The notes: generated by a model from the letters alone, not told the origin. Shown: positions 44,137 to 52,781, numbered from the stretch's first letter. The stretch is DNA of 64,000 bases from SIG299 sp045531955 (GCA_045531955.1 JAZSFC010000011.1:24438-88437); one strand, 5' to 3'. Numbers and translations are program-made.

Positions 44137-44895
44137 ATGATTTTCAACTCAAAAAATCAAGAACAAATTTTGCGAAAAGTTTATAATTTACGCAAGGCTC
44201 ATAAAGACGGTCTCCTCGGCGGGGAAAAAATGCCGGAGGATGAAAATCCCCATTTGGATAAGGGCTCCAAGGAAAACTATATGTATTTTACTTTTCCTAT
44301 GGCGCTGAACTATCAGAGAAATTCCTATGTATTGTGGGAATGTGCAAACCGCATGTATGCGGATGAAGCGGCAAGAAGTGTGTTTGACAGTAAAGCAGTC
44401 TGCGCCATGTCAGAAGAAGTTTTGCGGGATATCTTGGTAAAGTACAAAGTTGCCCTGCAGCCGAACAAGCAGCCCGTTATTTGGAAAACCTTGTGCCAAA
44501 CCATTGAAAATACGCTGGATGGCGATATCCGCAACTTGTTTCTTTACAATGATTTTTCTGTAAAGAAAGTGAAGGAATACATACAGTCTCACAAAAAGGA
44601 GTTCCCGTATCTTGGCGGCAACAAAATCTGTAACTACTGGTTGTATGTGCTGGAGCAGTATACAGATATTAGATTTGTGGACCGGGAAAACATCACGGTG
44701 GCACCGGATACCCATGTGGTACAGGCAAGTACAAGGCTTGGAGTGATTTCTGAGGAAGAAGCGGAAAGCTCCCATGTACAGGAACTTTTGGCAAATCGTT
44801 GGGCGGAACTTTTGCATGGTACAGAGTTGGTACCAATAGACGTGCATACACCGATGTGGCTGTGGAGCAGAGGAAAATTTGAGGTAGAGATATGA
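44137..44895 (+). CDS. Possible helix-hairpin-helix DNA glycosylase-like protein
   Basis: 252 residues. The segment LGGNKICNYWLYVL followed by VAPDTHVVQASTRLGV resembles the helix-hairpin-helix plus catalytic Asp of the archaeal AGOG-type 8-oxoguanine glycosylases. The N-terminal half is helical with FPMALNYQRNSY. The ATG at 44137 follows GTGGAG; GTG 44125 is an alternative. The match is by eye and the function is uncertain. Overlaps the next gene by 4 bases. Confidence 0.55.
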   Translation: MIFNSKNQEQILRKVYNLRKAHKDGLLGGEKMPEDENPHLDKGSKENYMYFTFPMALNYQRNSYVLWECANRMYADEAARSVFDSKAVCAMSEEVLRDILVKYKVALQPNKQPVIWKTLCQTIENTLDGDIRNLFLYNDFSVKKVKEYIQSHKKEFPYLGGNKICNYWLYVLEQYTDIRFVDRENITVAPDTHVVQASTRLGVISEEEAESSHVQELLANRWAELLHGTELVPIDVHTPMWLWSRGKFEVEI

Positions 44896-45383
44896 TTACA
44901 ATCAGACTGATGGAAGACACCATGGAAGATTATACTGCTATGCGGAGCTGGTTTTTGGAGCCGGAGTTGAAGCAGTGGGTTTGGTGTGATGAAAAGGATG
45001 AAACAGACGTGCCGCTGGAACGAATCATTGAAAAGTATGGTTCCAGGGTGAAGAGCCTGACAGATGTATTTCCTTACTTTATTTTGCGGGATGGAGAGTC
45101 TATCGGTTTTATTCAGTACTATATTCAGGACGAGGAAACCATTGGACTGGATATGTGGATTGGCACCGTGCAGGAGAGGAACCATGGCTATGGCAGTGAG
45201 GCCCTTCGGCAGATGGTGGAGCTGATTCACGAAAAGCATCCGCAGGTAAAGGAATTGTTCATTGACCCTGAGGTGGATAATATCCGGGCAATTAAGTGCT
45301 ATCAGAAGGCGGGATTTCAACCGGTGGAGGAAATCGTGGGTGAAGAGGGAGACAAGTGTCTGTTGATGAAGATTATATTTTAA
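44892..45383 (+). CDS. GNAT acetyltransferase, AAC(6')-like
   Basis: 163 residues. Resembles aminoglycoside 6'-acetyltransferases: FLEPELKQWVW start, LDMWIG, the CoA loop ERNHGYGSEAL and NIRAIKCYQKAGF. Resistance is not shown. Overlaps the preceding gene by 4 bases (ATGA). Confidence 0.8.
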   Translation: MITIRLMEDTMEDYTAMRSWFLEPELKQWVWCDEKDETDVPLERIIEKYGSRVKSLTDVFPYFILRDGESIGFIQYYIQDEETIGLDMWIGTVQERNHGYGSEALRQMVELIHEKHPQVKELFIDPEVDNIRAIKCYQKAGFQPVEEIVGEEGDKCLLMKIIF

Positions 45384-45410
45384 GAAAAGACCAATGGAGA
45401 GTACAAAAAT

Positions 45411-46091
45411 ATGTATGAATATTTGCAAAAACTTGCTGAAGGCAATACTGCTGAAATCTTTCAATTAGATAACAACAGAATATTGAAATTGTTCAAACCG
45501 TGCTATTCCAAAGATGCTATGCTACATGAATATCACAATCATCAAGTGGTAAGCGGGCTGCTGGATAGTGTGCCAAAACTCTATGAAATAGTAGAGGAAA
45601 ATGGGCGCTTTGGATATATCATGGAGCAGATAAAAGGTACAAATCTGGCGGAACTATTGCTGAATGAGCATACCTTTACAAAAGCTATGGAGCAGTTTGT
45701 TTTCCTTCACAAAGAGTGGAACAAAGAGGCTTCATCAGAAGTCATTTCTTATAAAGACTGGATGAAAGCTATGATGGCTGATAAAGAAGGTAATGCTGAA
45801 TTGTTAGAGAAAATCAACCAATTACCGGAGGGTAACACTCTCTGCCACGGTGATTTTCACCCATATAATATTCTTGTGACAACAGAAAATAAGCCTATCG
45901 TAATTGATTTTGCCAATGTCTGCAAGGCACCAAAAGAATATGATATCGCAAGAACCTATTTCCTCATGGAAGAAGCGGGTGCAAAGCAGTTGGCGGAGGT
46001 TTATCTGGAAAAGATGAATATTAGTTTTGAGGAAATTAAAGAATATTATGAGATAACAGCGCAACTTAGAAGCTTTGAATTGGAACCATAG
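45411..46091 (+). CDS. Phosphotransferase (APH/choline kinase-like)
   Basis: 226 residues. Kinase-like fold with the catalytic loop LCHGDFHPYNIL and metal-binding VIDFANVCKAP. The nucleotide-binding N-lobe begins LAEGNTAEIFQL. Family members phosphorylate antibiotics, choline or sugars. Substrate unknown. Confidence 0.85.
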   Translation: MYEYLQKLAEGNTAEIFQLDNNRILKLFKPCYSKDAMLHEYHNHQVVSGLLDSVPKLYEIVEENGRFGYIMEQIKGTNLAELLLNEHTFTKAMEQFVFLHKEWNKEASSEVISYKDWMKAMMADKEGNAELLEKINQLPEGNTLCHGDFHPYNILVTTENKPIVIDFANVCKAPKEYDIARTYFLMEEAGAKQLAEVYLEKMNISFEEIKEYYEITAQLRSFELEP

Positions 46092-46101
46092 GAGAAGAAT
46101 T

Positions 46102-46638
46102 ATGTTATATTTAAGACCATATAAATCCTGCGACGCAGAAATCATCGTTTCTTGGTGCAAGGACGAGGCAAGCTTTCGCCGCTGGACCTCTGACCGCTAC
46201 GATAAATTTCCGATTACCGCAGAGGATATGAATGAAAAATATATCGACAACAATGGCGATTGTCCGGACCTTGATAATTTCTACCCAATGACTGCTTTTG
46301 ATGAAAACGGCATTGTGGGAAGTATTATTTTACGTTACAACAATGCAGAAAGAACTATTGTCCGCCTCGGTTTTATCATCGTGGATGATACAAAACGTGG
46401 CAAGGGCTACGGAAAGAAAATGGTGCAGCTTGCTACCAAATACGCTTTTGAATTTCTGGGAGCACAGAAGGTAACCCTGGGCGTGTTTGATAATAATCCG
46501 TCGGCGTACCATTGTTACAGGGCGGCTGGCTTTAGGGAAACAGGAGAAACTTTCAACATTCCATTGCTTGGAGAAACATGGATGGACATTGAATTGGAGA
46601 TGAAGAAAAATGATTATGAAGCGCTTATTTACCATTGA
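46102..46638 (+). CDS. GNAT acetyltransferase
   Basis: 178 residues. CoA loop DTKRGKGYGKKMV and NPSAYHCYRAAGF, of the RimJ/RimL-like type. The ATG at 46102 follows AGGAGAAG. Overlaps the next gene by 29 bases, an unusually long overlap. Confidence 0.85.
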   Translation: MLYLRPYKSCDAEIIVSWCKDEASFRRWTSDRYDKFPITAEDMNEKYIDNNGDCPDLDNFYPMTAFDENGIVGSIILRYNNAERTIVRLGFIIVDDTKRGKGYGKKMVQLATKYAFEFLGAQKVTLGVFDNNPSAYHCYRAAGFRETGETFNIPLLGETWMDIELEMKKNDYEALIYH

Positions 46639-47134
46639 TTTACAAGATTACAACCCGGAATGGCCACATTCCACCCGCCCTTCTGTACGGGGAATTATTT
46701 TTCGGGATGGAAAGCTGGCTCTGATACATAACGGTAAGTTCGATTACTATATGTTTCCGGGTGGCGGAATTGAAGAGGGAGAAAGTCATAAGGAAGCCCT
46801 GATTCGTGAGGTAAAGGAAGAATCCGGACTGGTGGTAATTCCGGAAAGCATCAAAGAATATGGTTCTGCCCTGCGCTTAAGCAAAAGTAGCCATTTTGAG
46901 AATACCATATTTGAGCAGGAAAACTATTACTATCTGTGCGAGGTACAGGATAAAATGGATGCACCGGAATTTGACGTACATGAAATAGAAGAGCAGTATT
47001 CCTTAGTGTTTCTTACCCCGGAAGAGGCTGTCAGAAGGAACCGTACCAACGACCACGGCGAGGAAAACGGCGGCGTCTGGATTGAGCGGGAAACACGGAT
47101 TATGGAACTGCTATTAGCGGAAAGTAAGAAATAG
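46610..47134 (+). CDS. NUDIX hydrolase
   Basis: 174 residues. Complete NUDIX box GGGIEEGE-x7-REVKEESGL. The ATG at 46610 or 46616 lies inside the preceding GNAT gene in another frame; GGAGATGAAG precedes it. Substrate unknown. Confidence 0.88.
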   Translation: MIMKRLFTIDLQDYNPEWPHSTRPSVRGIIFRDGKLALIHNGKFDYYMFPGGGIEEGESHKEALIREVKEESGLVVIPESIKEYGSALRLSKSSHFENTIFEQENYYYLCEVQDKMDAPEFDVHEIEEQYSLVFLTPEEAVRRNRTNDHGEENGGVWIERETRIMELLLAESKK

Positions 47135-47162
47135 CACGGAGATATTTGGGAGGAGAATAACT

Positions 47163-47951
47163 ATGAGTAAACGCTTAGAAATAGTAAGTTCGTTTTATAA
47201 TGAAATTGATGAAGATGCGCGCCTTGGCAGAAACAGGCACGGTCAGATGGAATATATTACTACCATGCATTACATCAAAAAATATGCAAAGAAAGGTGAC
47301 AAGATTTTAGAAATCGGTGCAGGAACCGGACGGTATTCCATTGCGCTGGCAAAAGCAGGCTATGATGTAACTGCTGTGGAACTGGTGGAGAATAATCTGC
47401 AGGTATTAAAGAAAAACAGCGAAGGAATTGCAAACATTCAGTCTTATCAAGGGGATGCGCTGGATTTAAGCAGATTTGCTGATAATTCCTTTGATGTGAC
47501 GCTGTTGTTTGGTCCTTTATATCACCTGTACGAGAAGGAAGACGTACAGAAATCCATTGACGAGGCAATCCGAGTGACAAAGCCGGGCGGTGTGATTCTG
47601 GCAGCATTTCTTTCTGTCTATGCCATTTTGTTTGATAACTATTTCCAAGGCAATTTGCTGGCAGGAATTGAGGAAAACTTTACAGAAGACTATAAAATCA
47701 GACACTTTGAGGAGCAGTTGTTTACCGGCTATGATGTTGCGGAATTCGAAGAATTGTTTGCGGACAAGCCGGTACAGCATCTGAACACTGTTGCAGTAAA
47801 CGGTATATTGGAACTGGCCGAAGGTCGCAGCGATTTTGCCATGTCCGATGAGGAGATGGAGGCATTTGCAAAGCTCTGGCTGGCACTTTGCGAAAAGCGG
47901 GAGATGCTGGGATGTTCCGGGCATTTGGTGTACATCTGTAGTAAGAAGTAA
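47163..47951 (+). CDS. Class I SAM-dependent methyltransferase
   Basis: 262 residues. SAM motif I LEIGAGTGRYS near residue 45, acidic VTAVELV, and LLFGPLYHLYEKED. The N-terminus (FYNEIDEDARLGRNRHGQME) matches the paralogue at 49540. Substrate unknown. GGGAGG upstream. Confidence 0.88.
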   Translation: MSKRLEIVSSFYNEIDEDARLGRNRHGQMEYITTMHYIKKYAKKGDKILEIGAGTGRYSIALAKAGYDVTAVELVENNLQVLKKNSEGIANIQSYQGDALDLSRFADNSFDVTLLFGPLYHLYEKEDVQKSIDEAIRVTKPGGVILAAFLSVYAILFDNYFQGNLLAGIEENFTEDYKIRHFEEQLFTGYDVAEFEELFADKPVQHLNTVAVNGILELAEGRSDFAMSDEEMEAFAKLWLALCEKREMLGCSGHLVYICSKK

Positions 47952-48011
47952 ATGTATTTGAGAAAAATTACTGCTTAGCAAGTAAATTCATGGGAGAAAT
48001 GGGAGAGAATT

Positions 48012-48848
48012 ATGAATAAGATTTTATGCTCCACAGGAGCTTTTACCGGCCGTTCCAACGGCTATAATTACCGGTTGCTGGAACCATTATCCAAGACACT
48101 GACCTGCGATGGTTTCGAGCTGATGGTGGATGATGAGTGGTATCCGGAAATTGAGGAAGTAAAACGTTACATCAAGAATCTGAATCTTTATATTCCGGTG
48201 GTACACTGTGCCAAGGATATCGGAGAACTGTTAAGCAAGGGTGGCGAAGAAGAACTGGCAGCAGCATATCAAATGTTTGAAACGGATTGCGGTGTGGCAA
48301 CGTATGTGGGTGCTACGAAGCTAGTGCTTCACTTATGGGGCGGACGTACCTCGGATTCCAACTTTCAAAGCAACATCCGGGCGTATCAGCACTTGAACAA
48401 AGTGGCAAAAAGCCACGGTCTTACCCTGATGGTGGAAAACATTGTTTGCAATGTAGAAAATCCGATGAAGCATCTGTGTGAACTTCGGGAGATTTATCCG
48501 GATATTAAGTATGTGTTTGATACCAAGATGGCGGCCTTTCATGAGCAAATGGACCTGTTGTATGAGGACGAATATGACTGGCTCTGGAAGGAAGACCACA
48601 TCCTCCACTACCATGTGAATGATTATGGCGGCGGTTACATGGACTGGGCGAATCTTCGTACGCTTCCGATTAGCAAGGGTCACATGGATTTTGATAAGTT
48701 TTTTGCATTTATCAAGAAGACCGGATATCAGGGCGATTTTACCGTGGAAGCAACGGCCTTTGATAGCACGGGTGCAGTGGATGAGGACATGCTGAATGAG
48801 CAATTTATGAAGATTAGGCAGTTTATGATGGAGGATGCAGAATGCTAA
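48012..48848 (+). CDS. TIM-barrel sugar phosphate isomerase/epimerase-like protein
   Basis: 278 residues of the AP endonuclease 2 / xylose isomerase-like fold: KLVLHLWGG, TLMVENIVCN with a metal Glu, YVFDTKMAAFH, HYHVNDYGGG with metal His, and FTVEAT at the end. Overlaps the next HAD gene by 7 bases. Substrate unknown. Confidence 0.82.
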   Translation: MNKILCSTGAFTGRSNGYNYRLLEPLSKTLTCDGFELMVDDEWYPEIEEVKRYIKNLNLYIPVVHCAKDIGELLSKGGEEELAAAYQMFETDCGVATYVGATKLVLHLWGGRTSDSNFQSNIRAYQHLNKVAKSHGLTLMVENIVCNVENPMKHLCELREIYPDIKYVFDTKMAAFHEQMDLLYEDEYDWLWKEDHILHYHVNDYGGGYMDWANLRTLPISKGHMDFDKFFAFIKKTGYQGDFTVEATAFDSTGAVDEDMLNEQFMKIRQFMMEDAEC

Positions 48849-49516
48849 AAGCGGTATTTGTAGACTTTTACGGTACAGTGGTATTCGAAGACGGAGAAGT
48901 GATAAAAAAAGTAGAACAAGAAATCTTTGATACCGGAAAAGTGGAGAATCAGTCAGAAATAGGCTCTTATTGGTGGAAGGAATTTCAAACAGCATTTCAT
49001 AATGCACATGATGATAGCTTCGAAACGCAAAGGAAATTAGAGCACGGTTCCTTAGAAAAAACAATACAGCATTTCAGTTCCGCTGCCGATGCAGAAGCTT
49101 TAAGTAATTTGATGTTTGCATATTGGGTAAAGCCACCTATTTTTGAGGAATCCAAGCAATTTTTTGAGCTTTGTCCGGTTCCTATTTATGTTGTATCCAA
49201 CATTGACAGGGCAGATGTATTACAGGCAATAGACTACCATGGTTTGAAGCCTGCGGGAGTATTTACGAGCGAGGATGCAAAGTCGTATAAGCCAAGAAAA
49301 GAATTATTTGAATATGCACTAAAGTGCACTGGCTTATCTGCAGATGAAGTAGTACATATCGGGGACTCTTTAAGCAGCGATATTAGTGGTGCAGATTCTG
49401 TCGGAATCAAAGCAATATGGGTAAACAGAAGCAATAGAGAAGTTCCGGAGAATGTTGTTGCTGTCAACAATTTGTTGGAAGTATTTGATACAGAGTATTT
49501 TAAGGGTACGAAGTAA
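48842..49516 (+). CDS. HAD-family hydrolase
   Basis: 224 residues. FVDFYGTVVFE is motif I with Asp8 as nucleophile (FVDFYGT; motif Asp-x-Tyr variant), VVSNI motif II and GDSLSSDISGA motif III. Starts inside the preceding gene. Substrate unknown. Confidence 0.86.
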   Translation: MLKAVFVDFYGTVVFEDGEVIKKVEQEIFDTGKVENQSEIGSYWWKEFQTAFHNAHDDSFETQRKLEHGSLEKTIQHFSSAADAEALSNLMFAYWVKPPIFEESKQFFELCPVPIYVVSNIDRADVLQAIDYHGLKPAGVFTSEDAKSYKPRKELFEYALKCTGLSADEVVHIGDSLSSDISGADSVGIKAIWVNRSNREVPENVVAVNNLLEVFDTEYFKGTK

Positions 49517-49539
49517 AATGGGATAAGGGGTATAAGTTC

Positions 49540-50358
49540 ATGACCGATTTCGAAAGAATAAAAGGATATTACAGTATATTTGACGAACAGAACAGATTAA
49601 CACGTGATAATAGCGGGAAAATGGAATTTGACATGACAATGTATATTTTGGATAAGTATTTACCAAAGCAAGGAACTGTTTTGGACCTTGGTGGTGGCGC
49701 CGGTGTGTATACATTCCCGCTTGCAAAGAAAGGGTATAGGGTTACTCTTGCTGACTTATCGGAACGGTTGATTAAACAGGCCAAGGAGAAAGTGCGTGCC
49801 GAATCAATAGAGAATGTGGCAGCTGATGTGGTAAATGCAATTGATTTAAGCCAGTATCCGGACAATATGTTTGATATAGTGCTTGCCCTGGGACCATTTT
49901 ATCATTTGACCGAGGAAAGTGAACGTCAAAAATGTGTATCTGAAATCAGAAGAGTTTTAAAAGCAGGTGGAGTTGTGATTGCAGGATTTATCCCGTATTT
50001 ATCCGGAAGCATTGCTATTGTGGACCGGTATTTCTTTGCTCCGAGCCATGTGGATGCATCGAATCTTGCGCATGTGTTCAACACAGGCATATTTCATAAT
50101 CTGGCTTTCAACGGTTTTCAGGAAGGATATTATGCGACCGCTGCAGAAATGAAAGCGTTGTTTGAAGAAAATCAGTTTGAAACAACCGGTGTCCGTTCTA
50201 TCCGTGGGTTTGGGTATGAAAAAGAAGATATGATTTATCAAGTCAAAGACGAGGCAGTCTTTGCGGAGATTATGAAAGCAATCGATAAAACTGCAGAAGA
50301 TCCGGCTATTGTTGAAATGTGCGGACATGCGGTTTACATTGGAAGAAAAATAGTGTAA
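49540..50358 (+). CDS. Class I SAM-dependent methyltransferase
   Basis: 272 residues. SAM motif I LDLGGGAGVYT, LADLSERLI, and LALGPFYHLTEESE. Clear paralogue of the gene at 47163 (same start pattern and the GPxYHL segment), separated by two genes. Weak GATAAGGGG upstream. Confidence 0.88.
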   Translation: MTDFERIKGYYSIFDEQNRLTRDNSGKMEFDMTMYILDKYLPKQGTVLDLGGGAGVYTFPLAKKGYRVTLADLSERLIKQAKEKVRAESIENVAADVVNAIDLSQYPDNMFDIVLALGPFYHLTEESERQKCVSEIRRVLKAGGVVIAGFIPYLSGSIAIVDRYFFAPSHVDASNLAHVFNTGIFHNLAFNGFQEGYYATAAEMKALFEENQFETTGVRSIRGFGYEKEDMIYQVKDEAVFAEIMKAIDKTAEDPAIVEMCGHAVYIGRKIV

Positions 50359-50398
50359 AAATAGTGAAAGAATAATGGAATTTTTGAGTGGAGGCAAC

Positions 50399-50785
50399 AT
50401 GAAAAATTATACCCAGGTTTATGTAAAAAACAGTTACGAGGCAGCGGAAGTTTACTGTAAAGCGTTCGGTGCTGAGATAACCCGCGAGTTTAAGAATGCA
50501 GAAGATACCGCATATGAACACTGTGAATTGTCCGTAAACGGAGAAGGATTTTTAGCCTTGGCAGAAGCGAAGAATCCTTGTGATATTGAAGTAGTACATA
50601 AGTATAAATGGGAAACCATGACCTTTAATGTATTTGAGATGGGAACGGAAGCTGCGGTTCATCAGGCGTTTCAGGTACTAAGCGAAGGAGGAGTGGTGCT
50701 TGAACCAATTGGTCAGCTGCCATGGAGCAGTTGTTGCGCTACATTGATTGATAAATTCGGTGTATGCTGGTGGATTTCAATTTAA
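50399..50785 (+). CDS. VOC/glyoxalase-like protein (PhnB type)
   Basis: 128 residues of the small VOC fold: YVKNSYEAAEVYCKAFGAE, then CELSVNGEGFLALAEA and the end IDKFGVCWWIS. PhnB-like proteins often lack enzyme activity. The ATG at 50399 follows GTGGAGGC. Function unknown. Confidence 0.8.
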   Translation: MKNYTQVYVKNSYEAAEVYCKAFGAEITREFKNAEDTAYEHCELSVNGEGFLALAEAKNPCDIEVVHKYKWETMTFNVFEMGTEAAVHQAFQVLSEGGVVLEPIGQLPWSSCCATLIDKFGVCWWISI

Positions 50786-50841
50786 TATTTTGAAATCATG
50801 TTTCAAAAATCAATCTGTAGATGCGGTAGGAGGTAGAGAGA

Positions 50842-51762
50842 ATGTCAGAAATGCGAAAAGACATAGCAAAATTGATAGGAATAGACTTATCTGAAATGAC
50901 ACAGGCGCGTAATACCTCTGTGGAGTATACTGTCCTTTCCTCTACCCAAGAGGACGGTTACACATGCCTGTACATAAACTATGTGTCTGGTTCTGAAACA
51001 GTCCCAGCTTACCTTTTAATCCCGGATAAACAGGGAAATAATCCTGCAGTTTTGATTAATCATCAGCACAACAGGGAGCACCACCTTGGAAAGAGCGAAG
51101 TTTGTGGTCTGGCAGGTAACCCATTGCAGGCTTTTGGTCCGGCTCTGGCAAAGAAGGGCTTTGTGGTGCTGGCTCCGGATGCACTTTGCTTTGAGGAACG
51201 GCGGGAAGACCAGACTGTGGAAGGTTTTGATTTCTGGCAGCATTTTCATGAGGCAAGCTATCGTATTGTCAAAGGTGATTATCTTATGAAGCAGGTACTT
51301 ATGGATGCTATCAATGGAATTTCTTTGCTGGCAGGATTACCATATGTAGATAAAAGACATATTGGCACCCTTGGGCATTCCATGGGCGGAAACACGGTGT
51401 TGTTTCTTGCGGCACTGGATGAGCGCGTTTCTTTTGCCTGTGCCAGTGGCAGCGCTTGTACCTATGAACATCGTATGGCAAATGGTGTAGGCATCGAAAT
51501 GGCTAGTGTCATTCCGGGCTTTCATGGACCGTATGATATTGACGATTTAGTTTCTTTAACGGCACCAAGAAAGTTATTGCTAGTGTCTGCAGAAGAGGAT
51601 AAGTATTCCATGGATGCGCCTGTCATTGTGGAAAAGGCGGAAAAAGCATATGCAGAGCAGGAAGCAACGCAAAACCTGCATCATAAGCGGTATCCGGGGG
51701 GACATGCATTGACGCAGGAACGGTTTGATTTTATTATGGAGTGGTTGGAAAAGAACGCATAG
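50842..51762 (+). CDS. Alpha/beta hydrolase (esterase, acetyl xylan esterase-like)
   Basis: 306 residues. Nucleophile elbow GHSMGGNTV (Ser near residue 179), acid in VSAEEDKYSM and His in YPGGHALTQ. The ALCFEERRED segment is typical of family esterases acting on sugar esters. No signal peptide, so it would act inside the cell. GTAGGAGG precedes the ATG. Confidence 0.86.
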   Translation: MSEMRKDIAKLIGIDLSEMTQARNTSVEYTVLSSTQEDGYTCLYINYVSGSETVPAYLLIPDKQGNNPAVLINHQHNREHHLGKSEVCGLAGNPLQAFGPALAKKGFVVLAPDALCFEERREDQTVEGFDFWQHFHEASYRIVKGDYLMKQVLMDAINGISLLAGLPYVDKRHIGTLGHSMGGNTVLFLAALDERVSFACASGSACTYEHRMANGVGIEMASVIPGFHGPYDIDDLVSLTAPRKLLLVSAEEDKYSMDAPVIVEKAEKAYAEQEATQNLHHKRYPGGHALTQERFDFIMEWLEKNA

Positions 51763-51786
51763 GTAAAAAGAGAGGGGTTATAATCT

Positions 51787-52395
51787 ATGAAAAACATCAT
51801 TACCATACAACACACCCAGTCCATTCATCACACCAACGGCATGGTGGGTTCCTGGACGGATTGGGATTTATCGGAGCTAGGCATTGAGCAGGCAAACAGA
51901 ATCGGTGAAAAACTGGCGAAACAGTTGGAAGGCAAGCAGTATGTGATGTATGCTTCCGACTTACTTCGGGCAAAGCATACGGGTGAAATTGTGGCAGGGT
52001 ACCTTGGTATTACGCCAATTATCCGCACGGAACTTAGAGAACGTAATCTTGGCAGATGTTGCGGCAAGTCCGTGCAGTGGCTTCGTGAAAATTTGGAAAT
52101 GCAGGAGAAAACTATAGATGACCGCCTGTTTTCCGACGCAGAAAGCCGCAGGGATGAATGGAATCGTTTAAAACTGCTGTTTAACGAGATTATGGCAAGC
52201 GAGGATGAGAATATTATCATCGTTTCCCATGGGGATTTGCTCAGCGTATTTAATGCCATGTTTTTGGGGCTCCCGGTAGAATCCCTGAATGAGTTTGAAC
52301 TGTTTGGCATGGCAGGCGGTGTTTCCTTTATGTTTGAAAATAATGAGGGAAAACGGTTTGTGAAGCGGATGGGAGATTTGTCGTATATCAGCTAA
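51787..52395 (+). CDS. Histidine phosphatase family protein with an unusual active-site start
   Basis: 202 residues. The N-terminus IIQHTQS replaces the usual Arg-His-Gly with Gln-His-Thr, keeping the catalytic His; SDLLRAKHTGEI and VSHGDLLSVF give the other active-site parts. A QHxQ-type start is seen in some Clostridial relatives, so activity may remain. Substrate unknown. Last gene before the hydrogenase maturation leader. Confidence 0.82.
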   Translation: MKNIITIQHTQSIHHTNGMVGSWTDWDLSELGIEQANRIGEKLAKQLEGKQYVMYASDLLRAKHTGEIVAGYLGITPIIRTELRERNLGRCCGKSVQWLRENLEMQEKTIDDRLFSDAESRRDEWNRLKLLFNEIMASEDENIIIVSHGDLLSVFNAMFLGLPVESLNEFELFGMAGGVSFMFENNEGKRFVKRMGDLSYIS

Positions 52396-52412
52396 AAACT
52401 ATGTGTCCTTTA

Positions 52413-52441
52413 TTGAATTAATTCATAAAATAGTGTATAAT
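52413..52441 (+). promoter_or_regulatory. Promoter of the hydrogenase maturation operon
   Basis: TTGAAT (52413-52418), 17 bases, TATAAT (52436-52441). It drives the leader described next. Confidence 0.7.
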
Positions 52442-52444
52442 ACT

Positions 52445-52602
52445 ATCAGAACTCCTGACACAAAGACAATTATCTGATGGAACATCAGATGATTTATTCT
52501 GCGTGAAAGGTGACGACAAATAAGAAAAATATTAGTTACATACCATAAGTATGTCTTCTTCGTCGTACCTTTTTCGCAAGAAAATGGGTACGACGTTTTT
52601 TT
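52445..52602 (+). promoter_or_regulatory. Attenuator-like leader with antiterminator and terminator
   Basis: This sits in a 386-base gap without a gene. An ATCTGATG-GAA-CATCAGAT hairpin (52472-52490) is followed by GGTGACGACAAATAAG (52509-52524), which pairs with CTTCTTCGTCGTACC (52555-52569) around an inner ACATAC/GTATGT hairpin. The same CGTCGTACC (52561-52569) also pairs with GGTACGACG (52587-52595), followed by seven T: a strong terminator. The two folds exclude each other, as in a riboswitch or other attenuator. The first 60 bases could be the sensor. No known riboswitch class is recognised. Confidence 0.65.
52561..52602 (+). terminator. Conditional terminator in the leader
   Basis: CGTCGTACC-TTTT and AAAA-GGTACGACG arms with TTTTTTT after them. 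Confidence 0.8.
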
Positions 52603-52631
52603 GTCAGGAAATCCCCAAAGAAGAGGAGACA

Positions 52632-52772
52632 GTGTGAAAAATCACATCGATATGCTGATTTTTCACACGGCTATTTGTGATGAGACATCACAAATTAGCC
52701 ATGATGCGACAACAGAAATCGCCTACGCGACTTTCTGTTGCGCGATTCCTCGAACAAAAGATGTTCTCGGAA
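52632..52772 (+). repeat. Array of four adjacent hairpins before the TM1266-like gene
   Basis: Four inverted repeats follow each other with few bases between: GTGTGAAAAATCA with its exact complement (52632-52668); GGCTATTTGTGAT/ATCACAAATTAGCC (52669-52700); GCGACAACAGAAATCGC/GCGACTTTCTGTTGCGC (52706-52743); TTCCTCGAAC/GTTCTCGGAA (52746-52772), the last touching the ribosome site AAAGGAG. It looks like a composite palindromic repeat; no other copy is in this window. Confidence 0.7.
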
Positions 52773-52781
52773 AGGAGTAGT

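Noticed and set aside
30492..52395. Integron-type gene cassette array
   Set aside because: No integrase and no attC-like inverted repeats between genes; many genes overlap.
52445..52560. T-box, SAM, TPP, cobalamin, M-box or fluoride riboswitch in the hydrogenase leader
   Set aside because: None of their conserved core words is present.
52677..52781. N-terminal extension of the TM1266-like protein
   Set aside because: Lies in the hairpin array; AAAGGAG marks ATG 52782 and the family length is about 85 residues.
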